The notes under the pieces: generated by a model | What the model was told of the DNA's origin: nothing | Database searches by the model: none | Seen by the model: only the letters and a program-made list of their open reading frames with translations | Translations under genes and position numbers: made by a program | Part shown: piece after piece, positions 32,792 through 42,961 of the stretch | Layout of the letters: each line of letters starts with the position of its first letter | Position numbering within the stretch: the first letter of the stretch is position 1 | Assembly (NCBI RefSeq): GCF_002843305.1 | Contig: NZ_PGSG01000009.1 | Location: 229,264 to 293,263, forward strand | Length of the DNA stretch: 64,000 bases | DNA from: Streptomyces barkulensis | GTDB lineage: Bacteria; Actinomycetota; Actinomycetes; Streptomycetales; Streptomycetaceae | Direction of reading: 5' to 3'

Positions 32792-33898
32792 ATGACAGAC
32801 GGCAACGGCACCACCGAGCACCTTCCCGGCCGCGACAGACGGCGTTTCCCGGGGATCTCCTCGCGGGCGTACGAGCATCCCGCGGACCGCTCCGCGCTGG
32901 TGGCCCTGCGCAAGCTGAGCGGGTTCGACACGGTCTTCAAGACGCTGAGCGGGCTGCTGCCCGAGCGCAGCCTGCGTCTGCTGTTCCTGTCGGACTCGGT
33001 CCGGGTGGACGACGCGCAGTTCACCCACCTGTACGCCATGCTGCGCGACGCCTGCTACATCCTGGACCTGGAGAAGGTCCCGGCGATGTACGTCACGCAG
33101 GACCCGAAGCCCAACGCCATGTGCATCGGCCTGGACGAGCCGGTCATCGTGGTGACCACCGGGCTGGTCGAACTGCTGGACGAGGAGGAGATGCGGGCGG
33201 TGATCGGCCACGAGGTCGGCCACGCCCTGTCCGGGCACGCGGTGTACCGGACGATCCTGCTGTTCCTGACCGGCCTGGCCGTCAAGGTGGCGTGGATCCC
33301 GCTGGGCAATGTGGCGATCATGGCGCTCGTGACGGCGCTGCGCGAGTGGTTCCGCAAGTCGGAGCTGTCGGCGGACCGGGCCGGACTGCTGGTCGGCCAG
33401 GACCTCCAGGCGTCGATGCGCGGTCTGATGAAGATCGCCGGCGGCAACCATCTGCATGAGATGAACGTCGACGCCTTCCTGAAGCAGGCCGACGAGTACG
33501 AGTCCTCCGGCGATCTGCGCGACTCGGTGCTGAAGATCCTCAACGTGCTGCCGCGCAGCCACCCCTTCACCACCGTGCGCGCCGCGGAGCTGCGCAAGTG
33601 GGCCGCGAGCCGCGACCACCAGCGGATCATGGAAGGCCACTACGACCGGCGCGAGGACGACAAGGACACCTCGGTCTACGAGTCGTTCCGGCAGTCCGCG
33701 AGCCACTACTCCGACACCGTGCGCACCAGCAAGGATCCGCTCATGGGCCTGCTGCGGGACCTGGGCGACGGCGCCGGGGACCTGGGCGGGAAGCTGCGCG
33801 ACCGCTTCGCCGGGCGCGGCGCGGGCGGAGCCGGCGGAGCGGGCGGCGGCGCGGACCGCAGGGGCGACCAGGGCGCTACGGGCGCGGCAGGGAGCTAG
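32792..33898 (+). CDS. M48-family zinc metallopeptidase
   Basis: A 368-residue peptidase. The zinc motif HEVGH is at residues 140-144, and the third ligand is in SELSADRAG near 190. A hydrophobic segment (TILLFLTGLAVKVAWIPLGNVAIMALV) follows the zinc site, so it is membrane-associated, as in HtpX-type proteases of membrane quality control. The C-terminus is Gly/Ala-rich. ATG 32792 has AGGGGGCGG upstream. Its last 23 bp overlap the convergent gene. Confidence 0.9.
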   Translation: MTDGNGTTEHLPGRDRRRFPGISSRAYEHPADRSALVALRKLSGFDTVFKTLSGLLPERSLRLLFLSDSVRVDDAQFTHLYAMLRDACYILDLEKVPAMYVTQDPKPNAMCIGLDEPVIVVTTGLVELLDEEEMRAVIGHEVGHALSGHAVYRTILLFLTGLAVKVAWIPLGNVAIMALVTALREWFRKSELSADRAGLLVGQDLQASMRGLMKIAGGNHLHEMNVDAFLKQADEYESSGDLRDSVLKILNVLPRSHPFTTVRAAELRKWAASRDHQRIMEGHYDRREDDKDTSVYESFRQSASHYSDTVRTSKDPLMGLLRDLGDGAGDLGGKLRDRFAGRGAGGAGGAGGGADRRGDQGATGAAGS

Positions 33899-34955
33899 GG
33901 TCCAGCGTCCCGCACACCGGGCTGTCGCCGCCGCCGCGCACGTACGGGTCGGTGCCGGCCGGGTGGTCGCCGCCGGCGCTCTGCCCGGCCGTCAGCGGGC
34001 GCAGGGCGTCGTGGGCCCGGGCCGCGCAGGACATCGGCCCGGCCCGCACCTCGCTGCGCTCCACCGTCAGATGCTGGTCGCGCAGGTCCTCGCGGTCGAA
34101 GCGCAGCCGCAGTTCGCGCCGGACCGTGAACAGCGAGGCGGCCTCCCCGTCCGGCCGGGCGCCGCTCGCCCCGGCGGGGCGGACGGCGTAGACGAAGACA
34201 TGGTCGGTGACGATCTCCAGCGCGTCGGCCTCCGTCTCACGGATCTCCATCGTGCCGCGCACGCGCACCCCCTCACCGGCGAACTGCGTGTGCCCGGGGG
34301 CGAAGCGCACCAGCCAGCCGGTCGCCGCGTGGTGACCGTCGGCCGCGGGCCGCTCGATGCTGCGGTCGAACTGCGCGTGCTGGTCCGGGTCGATCAGTAT
34401 CCGCACCGGCCGCGTGGTCTCACCGCTCAGCACCTCGGGGTTGAGGGAGCTCTCGACCACGTACTCCTTGGCGACGGCCAGCGCGGCGAGCACCTGGGTG
34501 TCGGCGAAGTGGGCGGTGGAGCGGACCGGGGGCAGCGTCACTCCGGCGGCCCCGGTGTAGAACTCCGCCGCCGGGCTGCGTTCGAGCAGTCGTGCCGGCC
34601 GCCCGCCGGGCACCCTGCTCTCCCCGTCCGGCGAGAGCGGGACGACCGTGCTGCTCATCACCCGCGGCCCCGGCCGGTCCACGGGCTGCTGCTGGACGCG
34701 GACCCCCGCGTAGACCACGGCACCGAAGGCGAACACGATCAGCACCGCCAGGACCAGGCCCCGCCACGGCTTCCCGCGCAGCGGCCGGGGCGGGAGGGGC
34801 CGGACGGGGTGCTCGCAGTCGGCCAGCCGCTCCCGCGCGGAGAACTCCTGGAGGCGGGCAGCACGGACGAACGACTCGTCGAAGACGGTGGAGCGGTACT
34901 CGTCGTCGCCGCCTCCGGAGAAGCCCCGGGGCGGTGGATCTCCAGGCCCGGCCAT
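33876..34955 (-). CDS. Single-pass membrane protein with VFDESFVRAA motif
   Basis: A 359-residue protein of unknown function. A cytoplasmic N-terminus with TVFDESFVRAARLQEFSARER precedes one membrane helix (GLVLAVLIVFAFGAVVYAG). A long extracytoplasmic domain has two cysteines near its end (MSCAARAHDAL, VCGTLDP). The N-terminal motif is shared with the next protein (35,076-35,801), pointing to a common cytoplasmic partner. The ATG at 34955 is chosen because the frame beyond is shadow. Confidence 0.75.
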   Translation of the reverse strand: MAGPGDPPPRGFSGGGDDEYRSTVFDESFVRAARLQEFSARERLADCEHPVRPLPPRPLRGKPWRGLVLAVLIVFAFGAVVYAGVRVQQQPVDRPGPRVMSSTVVPLSPDGESRVPGGRPARLLERSPAAEFYTGAAGVTLPPVRSTAHFADTQVLAALAVAKEYVVESSLNPEVLSGETTRPVRILIDPDQHAQFDRSIERPAADGHHAATGWLVRFAPGHTQFAGEGVRVRGTMEIRETEADALEIVTDHVFVYAVRPAGASGARPDGEAASLFTVRRELRLRFDREDLRDQHLTVERSEVRAGPMSCAARAHDALRPLTAGQSAGGDHPAGTDPYVRGGGDSPVCGTLDPSSLPRP

Positions 34956-35075
34956 ATCCCCAGAGTAGATCCGGCGAAGGCCGCCAAACCGGTCCGATGC
35001 CCCTGATGGCGGGAAAAGTCGGACAGAGTCCGCCGGGCGGCCTACCCGCCGGGCGGCCGGACCGGCGGGCGCGCG

Positions 35076-35801
35076 CTACGCCCGGCCGTCGAGCGAGGAC
35101 GTGCTGTAGTGGCCGGACAGGGAGGGCAGCGCGCCGGACCGGCCGGCCGGCGGCGGGGCGTCGACCCCGCTGGTCGCCGGCGGGGGTTCCGGCGGGGTCT
35201 GCTGCCGCTGGCCGGAGGCCCCCCGTTGGACGGCGGCGAAGGCCATCGCGACGATGCCGACGCCCATCACCACGGCGAGCACCCAGGCGACCGGCCGCTG
35301 CCAGCGGACGTGGCCGCGGTAGGGGCGCGGGGGGTGTCCGTGGAGACCGCCCCGGCCCTCGGCCTCATCGGTGTAGGCGGCGTACCCGGCGTCCTCCGGG
35401 TACTCGGTGTCCTCCACGTACTCCAGATGGTCGAGGCGGTCGGCGAACTCCAGCCGGCCGTAGCGGTACCGGCCGTGGTGGTCGTCGCCGTCGTCCGCCC
35501 CTCCGTCGCGGCCGCCGGCGTCCTCCGCCCCCGCGTCACGGTCGTGGTCGGCGCCCTCGGGATCGTCCCGCCACGGTCCGTAGCCGTACTGGTCGTCGTG
35601 CGCGAGGGCCGCCTCGGTCTCGGAGGGGGACTGGGCGGCGGCCAGCGTGCGCTCGGCGGCGGTGGGCTCGTGGATCAGGGCGGCACGGACGAAGGACTCG
35701 TCGAACACCACGGAGGCGAACACGTCGTCCGCCGCCGCGCGGTCGCGGTCGTCGGGCTCCTCGCCGCTCTGGTGCGGCTGGCCCCCCACATCCTCCGGCA
35801 C
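35076..35801 (-). CDS. Acidic single-pass membrane protein with VFDESFVRAA motif
   Basis: A 241-residue protein. The first 165 residues are Asp/Glu/Tyr-rich and include SVVFDESFVRAALIHEPTAAER. One membrane helix (PVAWVLAVVMGVGIVAMAFAAV) and a short Pro/Ser-rich outside tail follow. It resembles the neighbouring gene only through the N-terminal motif and topology, so the pair look like ancient duplicates with replaced outer domains. No enzyme signature is seen. Confidence 0.72.
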   Translation of the reverse strand: MPEDVGGQPHQSGEEPDDRDRAAADDVFASVVFDESFVRAALIHEPTAAERTLAAAQSPSETEAALAHDDQYGYGPWRDDPEGADHDRDAGAEDAGGRDGGADDGDDHHGRYRYGRLEFADRLDHLEYVEDTEYPEDAGYAAYTDEAEGRGGLHGHPPRPYRGHVRWQRPVAWVLAVVMGVGIVAMAFAAVQRGASGQRQQTPPEPPPATSGVDAPPPAGRSGALPSLSGHYSTSSLDGRA

Positions 35802-35909
35802 GGAACCAGCGTAGACCGGCCGGAGGACTTTGGGCAGGGAGAACGGTGATTCGTCTGCTTCGCGCGCTCCCCGCGCTCCCCGTGGAAACGTGCCGGGGAG
35901 GCGGCGGGC

Positions 35910-37187
35910 TCAGTCGCGCACGTGCCCCTCGCCCGTGACCACGTACTTCGTCGAGGTCAGCTCCGGCAGGCCCATGGGGCCGCGGGCGTGCAGCTTCTGC
36001 GTGGAGATGCCGATCTCGGCGCCGAAGCCGAACTGGCCGCCGTCGGTGAAGCGGGTGGAGGCGTTGACCATGACCGCGGTGGAGTCCACCAGCGACACGA
36101 AGCGGCGGGCCGCCGAGGTGTCGGAGGTGACGATCGCCTCGGTGTGGCCGGAGGACCAGCGGCGGATGTGCTCCACCGCGGCGTCCAGGGAGGGCACCAC
36201 GGCGGCGGCGATGTCGTAGGAGAGGTACTCGGTGGCCCAGTCCTCCTCCGTGGCGGGCACCACGTCCACGCCGCCTGCCTCGCCCGCCTTCGCCCAGGCC
36301 CCGTCGCCGTGGACGGTCACCCCGGCCTTCTCCAGCGCGGCCAGGGCGCGCGGCAGGAAGGCGTCGGCGATGCCGGAGTGCACCAGCACGGTCTCGGCGG
36401 CGTTGCAGACGCTGGGGCGCTGCGCCTTGGAGTTGACCAGGATCTCCACGGCCATGTCGAGGTCGGCGTGCTCGTCGACGTAGACGTGGCAGTTGCCGGT
36501 ACCGGTCTCGATGACCGGGACGGTGGACTCCTCCACGACCGTCTTGATCAGGGAGGCGCCGCCGCGCGGGATCAGCACGTCCACCAGGCCGCGGGCGCGC
36601 ATCAGCTCCTTGACGCTGTCGCGGCTCTCGCCGGGCACGAGCTGGACGGCGTCGGCCGGGAGCCCGGCGGAGGCCACGGCGTCGCGCAACACGGTGACCA
36701 GGGCGGTGTTGGAGGAGTACGCGGAGGACGAGCCGCGCAGCAGCACCGCGTTGCCGGCCTTCAGGCAGAGCACGGCCGCGTCCACGGTGACGTTGGGCCG
36801 GGCCTCGTAGATGATGCCGACCACGCCGAGCGGCACCCGCACCTGGCGCAGCTCCAGGCCGCCCGGGAGCGTGGAACCGCGCACCACCTCGCCCACCGGA
36901 TCGGGCAGGGCCACCACATCGCGCACGTCGGAGGCGATGGCGGCGATCCGCTCGGGGGTGAGGGTGAGCCGGTCGACGATGGAGTCGGCCGTACCGGCGG
37001 CGCGGGCCCTGTCCACGTCGGCGGCGTTGGCCTCGACGATCTCCCCGGTGCGGGCCACCAGGGCGTCGGCGATCGCGAGCAGCGCGCCGTCACGCGCGGT
37101 GCGCGGCAGCGGGGCGAGCGCGGCGGCCGCCTCCTTGGCGCGGCGGGCGGTGTCGGTCACGGGCGAGGTCTGCGATGCGCTGCTCAT
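35910..37187 (-). CDS. proA: Glutamate-5-semialdehyde dehydrogenase (gamma-glutamyl phosphate reductase)
   Basis: A 425-residue enzyme of proline synthesis that reduces gamma-glutamyl phosphate with NADPH. The aldehyde-dehydrogenase catalytic cysteine is in [11 protein letters not shown]. The start [12 protein letters not shown] at ATG 37187 has GGGAG upstream. proB lies about 740 bp upstream, separated by one small gene, so the pathway genes are close together in the same orientation. Confidence 0.96.
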   Translation of the reverse strand: MSSASQTSPVTDTARRAKEAAAALAPLPRTARDGALLAIADALVARTGEIVEANAADVDRARAAGTADSIVDRLTLTPERIAAIASDVRDVVALPDPVGEVVRGSTLPGGLELRQVRVPLGVVGIIYEARPNVTVDAAVLCLKAGNAVLLRGSSSAYSSNTALVTVLRDAVASAGLPADAVQLVPGESRDSVKELMRARGLVDVLIPRGGASLIKTVVEESTVPVIETGTGNCHVYVDEHADLDMAVEILVNSKAQRPSVCNAAETVLVHSGIADAFLPRALAALEKAGVTVHGDGAWAKAGEAGGVDVVPATEEDWATEYLSYDIAAAVVPSLDAAVEHIRRWSSGHTEAIVTSDTSAARRFVSLVDSTAVMVNASTRFTDGGQFGFGAEIGISTQKLHARGPMGLPELTSTKYVVTGEGHVRD

Positions 37188-37259
37188 GCTCCCAGCGTAG
37201 CCAGGGCGGACGGCGTCCATCCGGAGGTCCGCAGTGCGAGACGGGTGGTGTGCCCGGGG

Positions 37260-37724
37260 TCAGAACGGGTGGACGCCCGCCGGTACGGCGGGGTGCGGAC
37301 CGTAGCCCTCCGCCACCCGCTGGTGGTACGTCTCCCGGCCGATGACCTCCAGCCCGACGATCTCCCACGGCGGCAGCTTCGCCGACGCCCGGTGCTCACC
37401 CCACAGCCGCAGCGCCACGGCCGCGGCGTCGTGGAGGTCGCGGGCCTCCTCCCAGTAGCGGATCTCGGCGTGGTCGTTGGCGTACCGGCCGGCCAGCAGG
37501 AAGGGGTGGTCGTGGGCGAGCCGTTCCAGTGCCCGTCTGACGTCCCGCAACGGCGCCTCGGCCCCGGAGACGCTGAGGGTGACGTGCCACAGGCGCGAGG
37601 CGCCCTCGCAGCGGCCCTCCTCCCCGCCGCGGCGGGCACCCGGCTGCGCCGGGCCCCGCAGGGGGCTCCCCGCCCCGTCGCCTCGCTGGGGGAACCCCAA
37701 GTCGACGCTGGTCAGTCGTCTCAC
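37260..37724 (-). CDS. Conserved hypothetical protein between proA and proB
   Basis: A 154-residue protein. After a low-complexity start it has WHVTLSVSGAEAPLRDVRRALERLAHDHPFLLAGRYANDHAEIRYWEEARDLHDAAA... ending GYGPHPAVPAGVHPF. No recognised catalytic motif is present; the acidic/aromatic pattern suggests a small globular cytoplasmic protein. GTG 37724 is chosen because GGGAGG stands 6 nt before it; an ATG at 37754 has no such site. Confidence 0.75.
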   Translation of the reverse strand: MRRLTSVDLGFPQRGDGAGSPLRGPAQPGARRGGEEGRCEGASRLWHVTLSVSGAEAPLRDVRRALERLAHDHPFLLAGRYANDHAEIRYWEEARDLHDAAAVALRLWGEHRASAKLPPWEIVGLEVIGRETYHQRVAEGYGPHPAVPAGVHPF

Positions 37725-37925
37725 CGGCGGCCTCCCGTGTGGTGCCGAACTCATATGACTGCGCTTGTGCGACTGTGCTGGTGCGGCCGTGCCCCGGAAC
37801 ACCGTCCCGGCACGGCCTCCCACAGAAGTGGACCAGTACTCGAGCCGCCGTGTGGCGGTTTTCGGGAAGCTGTCCGTTGAAAGGCTGACCCGAAGGCTCC
37901 GTCAAAAGTGCCGTCGAAGGTGCCG

Positions 37926-39077
37926 TCAGTGGCGCAGCAGGACCAGATCGTCGCGGTGGACGACCTCCCTCTCGTACGCGGGTCCGAGCTCGCGGGCCAG
38001 GTCACGGGTGGAGCGGCCGATCAGCCGGGGGATCTCGCGCGCGTCGAAGTTGACCAGCCCACGGGCGACGGCCCGCCCGGCGGCGTCCCGCAGCTCGACC
38101 GGGTCGCCCGCGGAGAACTCGCCCTCCACCCCGGCCAGCCCGGCGGGCAGCAGCGAGGTGCGCCGCTCCACCACGGCCTGTACCGCGCCGTCGTCCAGCA
38201 CCAGCGCGCCGCGCGGGGCGGAGGCGTGGGCCAGCCACAGCAGTCGGCCGGCGGAGCGGCGGCCGGTGCGGTGGAAGTAGGTGCCCACGGGCCGCCCGGC
38301 GAGGGCGTCGGCGGCGCGGGTGGCGGAGGTGAGCACCACGGGGACGCCGGCCCCGGCGGCGATCCGGGCCGCCTCGACCTTGGTGACCATGCCCCCGGTG
38401 CCGACCCCGGCCTTCCCGGCGCTGCCGATCTCCACCCCGTCCAGGTCGTGCGGGCCTCGCACCTCCTCGATGAGGGAGGTGCCGGGGGTGGCCGGGTTGC
38501 CGTCGTAGAGGCCGTCGACGTCGGAGAGCAGGACCAGCAGCTCGGCGCGGACGAGGTGGGCGACCAGCGCGGCCAGCCGGTCGTTGTCGCCGAAGCGGAT
38601 CTCGTCGGTGGCGACGGTGTCGTTCTCGTTGACGATCGGCACCGTGCCCATGGCCAGGAGCTGGTCGAGGGTGCGGTAGGCGTTGCGGTAGTGCGCGCGG
38701 CGGCTGGTGTCGTCCGAGGTCAGCAGCACCTGGCCCACGCGCCGGCCGTAGCGGGCGAAGGAGGCGGTGTAGCGGGCCACCAGCAGGCCCTGGCCGACGC
38801 TGGCGGCGGCCTGCTGGCGGGCGAGGTCGCGGGGCCGTTTGTCCAGTCCCAGCGGTGCCAGTCCGGCGGCGATGGCGCCGGAGGAGACCAGCACGATCTC
38901 CTTGCTGTCCTCGTCCTCCGGGGCGCCGAGGTGTCTGGCCACCACGTCCACCAGCGCGTCCACCCGGTCGGCGTCCAGCCCGCCGGCGGCCGTGGTCAGC
39001 GAGGACGACCCGATCTTCACCACGATCCTGCGGGCGCCTTGCACATCCCGCCGAAGGCCCTGCTCTGCCGCTGCCAC
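37926..39077 (-). CDS. proB: Glutamate 5-kinase
   Basis: A 383-residue enzyme for the first step of proline synthesis (ATP plus glutamate to gamma-glutamyl phosphate). The kinase domain begins RRIVVKIGSSSLTT and contains LVSSGAIAAG, NENDTV and GTGGMVTKVEAA. A C-terminal PUA domain (about 285-383) is present, as in E. coli. GTG 39077 has AGGGGACGG upstream. In other bacteria ProB is feedback-inhibited by proline. Confidence 0.96.
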   Translation of the reverse strand: MAAAEQGLRRDVQGARRIVVKIGSSSLTTAAGGLDADRVDALVDVVARHLGAPEDEDSKEIVLVSSGAIAAGLAPLGLDKRPRDLARQQAAASVGQGLLVARYTASFARYGRRVGQVLLTSDDTSRRAHYRNAYRTLDQLLAMGTVPIVNENDTVATDEIRFGDNDRLAALVAHLVRAELLVLLSDVDGLYDGNPATPGTSLIEEVRGPHDLDGVEIGSAGKAGVGTGGMVTKVEAARIAAGAGVPVVLTSATRAADALAGRPVGTYFHRTGRRSAGRLLWLAHASAPRGALVLDDGAVQAVVERRTSLLPAGLAGVEGEFSAGDPVELRDAAGRAVARGLVNFDAREIPRLIGRSTRDLARELGPAYEREVVHRDDLVLLRH

Positions 39078-39322
39078 CTGCGCCGTCCCCTGGGTGTGAT
39101 CTCTCGTCCGGTCGCTGTGCAATCTACGCGAGCCCCACCCCGCCCCGCCCGCCCGTTCCGGCGGGGATCATGGCGAACACTCTCCGAAGGCCGGGGCGGC
39201 CTGCGACCGTGTGGTGAAGAACTCCGGGACGTTTGCGCTTCGCGGTGAGTCGTCACAGACTGATCGGCATTATCGTCATACCGCCCCTTGGTTGTATCCA
39301 GCACTTGGGAGAAAGGATTCGC

Positions 39323-40444
39323 GTGAGCCAGGTCTCTCCCGTCGCCCCCGTCGCCCCGGACGCCACGACCCGGACGGAAACGGAAGGGGCCCGCCCCCGG
39401 GAACGCGACGCCTTCTTCGACAACGCGAAGTTCCTGGCCATCGTGCTGGTCGTCGTCGGGCACTCGTGGGAGGCCCTGCGCGACGAGAGCCGGGTCATGG
39501 CGGCGGGCTACCTGCTGCTGTACGCGTTCCACATGCCCGCCTTCACCATCATCTCGGGCTACTTCTCCAGGAGCTTCGCGTTCCGGCCGCGCCAGATCCA
39601 GCGGCTGTTCAGCGGGGTGGTCGTGCCGTACATCGTCTTCGAGACCGCGCTCAACCTGTTCCGCGCCTGGAACACCGGCGAGGAACTGAAGATCACACTG
39701 CTCTACCCCTGGTACCTCACATGGTTCCTGATGGCGCTGTTCATCTGGCGGCTGACCACTCCCCTGTGGCGTCAGATGCGGCACCCGTTCACGGTCTCGG
39801 TGATCGTCTCCGCGGCCGCCACGGCCTCACCGGGCATCGGCGGCGATCTCTCCCTCCAGCGGGTGCTTCAGTACCTGCCGTTCTTCGTGCTGGGCCTGCG
39901 TCTGGAGCAGCGCCACTTCGAGACGCTGCGGGACCGGCGACTGCGGTCGCTCGCCCCCGCCGTCCTCGCCCTGGGGGCCCTGGCGGCCTACTGGGCCGTG
40001 CCCCGGATGAACCCGGACTGGTTCTACCACCGCTACGCGGCCCAGGAGCTCGGCGCTCCCGGCTGGGTCGGCGTACTGATGGCGCTGGGGATGCTCGGCT
40101 GCTCCCTGTTGCTGAGCGCCGCCTTCCTGAGCCTGACGCCTTCGCGCCGCACCTGGTTCACGGCGCTCGGCACCGGAACGCTGTACGCGTACCTGCTGCA
40201 CGGCTTCCTGGCCAAGGGGGCGCACTACTGGGACTGGTACGAGGGCGACTTCGCGAACAGCCCGGCGGGCATCCTCCTCATCACCGCCGTCGCGACCACG
40301 GTGGCCGTGGCGCTGACCACGCCGCCGGTGGTCAAGGCCTTCCGCTGGGTCATGGAACCGCGACTGGACTGGTTCCTCACCCCGGCGTCCCCGCAGAAGA
40401 CGAAGACGGGGAACACGCCGCGCGGCGCCGCTCCCGGCTCCTGA
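39323..40444 (+). CDS. Acyltransferase family 3 membrane protein
   Basis: A 373-residue polytopic protein with about 10 helices. The catalytic-type histidine lies in FLAIVLVVVGHSWEAL, with the family's early FDNAKFLAIV helix. These enzymes O-acetylate extracellular sugars or cell-wall polymers, taking the acyl group across the membrane. GTG 39323 follows GAGAAAGGA. It opens a block of cell-envelope polymer genes on the same strand, and is divergent from proB. Confidence 0.88.
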   Translation: MSQVSPVAPVAPDATTRTETEGARPRERDAFFDNAKFLAIVLVVVGHSWEALRDESRVMAAGYLLLYAFHMPAFTIISGYFSRSFAFRPRQIQRLFSGVVVPYIVFETALNLFRAWNTGEELKITLLYPWYLTWFLMALFIWRLTTPLWRQMRHPFTVSVIVSAAATASPGIGGDLSLQRVLQYLPFFVLGLRLEQRHFETLRDRRLRSLAPAVLALGALAAYWAVPRMNPDWFYHRYAAQELGAPGWVGVLMALGMLGCSLLLSAAFLSLTPSRRTWFTALGTGTLYAYLLHGFLAKGAHYWDWYEGDFANSPAGILLITAVATTVAVALTTPPVVKAFRWVMEPRLDWFLTPASPQKTKTGNTPRGAAPGS

Positions 40445-40667
40445 CCCGGCCCCACAAAACGGAACTTTCCGCCTGTTTCGGGCGCAGGCCTGTCCCGCGC
40501 CCGCCCTCACCGCGGCAGTGAACCTCCCTGGCCAACCCGGAGGGGGGTTCGTACAATCTTCCGACCCCCGATCGGCCATCCGGGTGAAGACCCGACGGCC
40601 GGTCCAGCGCGATCCTCGTCGGCGGGAGGAGGGAGCGCACACCACCGCACGAGTGGAGCCAACAGCC

Positions 40668-42752
40668 GTGTCAGTTCCCGACGTCACCGTCATCATCGGC
40701 GCCTACAACGCGATGCCCTATCTCACCCGTTGTGTCACCTCGGCGGTGGAGCAGACCATAGGCCACCACCGCATGGAGATCATCGCGGTCGACGACGGGT
40801 CCACGGACGGCTCCGGCGAGGAACTCGACCGGCTGGCCGCCGAGCACGGCACCGTGCTGGAGGTGATCCACCAGGAGAACTCCGGAGGGCCGGCCGGCCC
40901 CCGCAACGTCGGTCTCGACCACGCCGGGGGCCGCTACGTCTTCTTCCTGGACGCCGATGACTACCTCGGTCCGGAGGCGCTGGAACGGATGGTCGCCGCC
41001 GCGGACGCCAACTCCTCCGATGTCGTGCTCGGCAGGATGGTCGGGGTCGGCGGGCGCAGAGCACCCACCGCGATGTTCAAACGCAGCGAGGACCGCACGG
41101 ACGTCTTCTCCTCCCGTGTGTACTGGACGCTCAACCCGATGAAGCTCTTCCGCCGGGACCTCGTCGAACGGCTGGGGCTGCGCTTCCGCACGGAGCTGAA
41201 GGTCGGCCAGGACCAGCCCTTCACCGCGACCGCCTACCTCAACGCGGCCGCCATCTCCGTGGTCGCCGACTACGACTGCGTCTACTGGGTCGCCCGCGAG
41301 GACGGCGGGAACAACACCGCCGTGGTACGCGGCACCGAGATGCGGCTGCGCTTTCTGTCCGCCATGCTCGAACTGGTCGGCGAGCACGTCGCCCCCGGCC
41401 CCGACAGGGACCACCTCCTGCACCGCCACTTCTCCGCCGATCTCCGGGAGACCCTCAACCACCTGGCCCGGGAGGCCCACCGGGAGGACCAGCAGAAGGC
41501 GTTCGCCAGGCTCCGTGAACTGCTGGCCACCTGGTACGGCGACGGCGTGGCCCGGCGGCTGTCCGCCATCGCCCGGTTGCGCTGCCACCTCATAGAACAC
41601 GGCATGCTCGACGAGCTGCTGGAACTGCTGCGCTACGAGCGGGCCCGGGGCGCGGTCAGCTACGGGCTCAAGGCCGCTTCCGGCGAGGCGGCCGAACCCC
41701 TCACCACTCTCGTGGAAGGCGACAGGGTCTACGCCCGGTACCCCTACTTCCGCGATCCGGCGGCGGCCGTACCCGACCACGTCTATGACGTCACCGACGA
41801 CGTGCGAGCCCGCCACCGCGTCGACAGCGTCACCGTCAAGGACGGCGTTCTCCGTATCACCGGCCATGCCCACCTGCGGAAACTGAGCTGCCGGGAACTG
41901 GAGACCGAACTCGTGCTGCGCAGCCGTTCGGAGGAGGCCGAGTACCGGACGGCCGTCACCTCTGTCCCCGCTCCCGAGCTGGCCGAGCTGGGGGAAGCGG
42001 ACGACTTCGGCTACCCCCTGTCCGGCTTCGAGGCCGAGGTCGACCTGGCCGGGGCCGCCGACGGTGAGCCGCTGGGCAACGGGATATGGGACGTCGCCCT
42101 GCGGCTGCGCGCCCAGGGCATGACCAGGACGACGCGCATAGGCGGCACCCGCGCCCCGTCCGTCCGGGAGAAGCCGCTGACCCGTGTGATACGCACCGGT
42201 CCGGCGAAAGCGTCCGCGCTGACCGTCTACTTCTCCAGGGGGCGGGGACATCTGGCCCTGGACGTCGGAGAGAACAAGCACCGTGTACTGAGGCATCTGA
42301 GCGTCACGGATCTCGCCTGGTCCCCCTCCTCCGCCGCGGAGTTGCGCGTGGGTGTGCGCTGCACGGTCGCCGGGCTTCCCGCCGACGCGCTCAGCGTCTG
42401 CCTGACCGGCTCCGACGGCACCGCTCACCGCTTTCCCGCGGTCCGCGACCACGGTTCGGGCCGCCATGCCTTCCTGGCCCGGGTGGATCTCGCGGCGGCA
42501 CACGGGGCCGGCCTGACAGCGGCCGGCGCCTGGTCCGTCGACGTCCACCTGGATGTGGCCGATCTCTCCTGGCGGCTGCCCCTCACCCCTGCGGGCGGCC
42601 TCGGCCCCGCCCGGTGGCGGCGGCGTGCCCTGACGTGGTGTGCCGAGCCGGCCCCCGGCGAGGCACTGGTGCTGAACATCAGGAAGGAAGGGCTGTTCAG
42701 AAGGGTCGGGTCCGACGACGCCGGGCGCGTGTCCCCGGTGAACCAGGGCTGA
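40668..42752 (+). CDS. GT2 glycosyltransferase with long C-terminal extension
   Basis: A 694-residue protein. The GT-A domain (residues 1-230) has IIGAYNAMPYLTRCV, the VDDGSTDG motif (38-45), and the DxD-type FLDADDY. The C-terminal half carries several Ig-like/beta-rich modules resembling the C-terminal domains of polyol-phosphate glycosyltransferases (TarP/TarS type), which is inference from topology. A role in decorating a cell-wall polymer fits the neighbouring CDP-glycerol transferase. GTG 40668 is preceded by TGGAG; an in-frame GTG at 40653 is possible. Confidence 0.87.
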   Translation: MSVPDVTVIIGAYNAMPYLTRCVTSAVEQTIGHHRMEIIAVDDGSTDGSGEELDRLAAEHGTVLEVIHQENSGGPAGPRNVGLDHAGGRYVFFLDADDYLGPEALERMVAAADANSSDVVLGRMVGVGGRRAPTAMFKRSEDRTDVFSSRVYWTLNPMKLFRRDLVERLGLRFRTELKVGQDQPFTATAYLNAAAISVVADYDCVYWVAREDGGNNTAVVRGTEMRLRFLSAMLELVGEHVAPGPDRDHLLHRHFSADLRETLNHLAREAHREDQQKAFARLRELLATWYGDGVARRLSAIARLRCHLIEHGMLDELLELLRYERARGAVSYGLKAASGEAAEPLTTLVEGDRVYARYPYFRDPAAAVPDHVYDVTDDVRARHRVDSVTVKDGVLRITGHAHLRKLSCRELETELVLRSRSEEAEYRTAVTSVPAPELAELGEADDFGYPLSGFEAEVDLAGAADGEPLGNGIWDVALRLRAQGMTRTTRIGGTRAPSVREKPLTRVIRTGPAKASALTVYFSRGRGHLALDVGENKHRVLRHLSVTDLAWSPSSAAELRVGVRCTVAGLPADALSVCLTGSDGTAHRFPAVRDHGSGRHAFLARVDLAAAHGAGLTAAGAWSVDVHLDVADLSWRLPLTPAGGLGPARWRRRALTWCAEPAPGEALVLNIRKEGLFRRVGSDDAGRVSPVNQG

Positions 42753-42961
42753 AAAGAGCCTGAAAGAGAGGGCGGAGGCCCTCCGAGATCCCTCAACTAC
42801 CCTGCCATGTAACCTTTTGTACAATCCAGGGGCACTCTCATATCATCCGATCTTCGGTTTATCCCTCCTGTGCATCTCGCGCAGAGATCCCGCAGAACAC
42901 CGGGTGGGCTTCCCGAGGCCGCTGCCCGCCCCTGCCCAGCTCACGGAAGATTGCTGACCTG

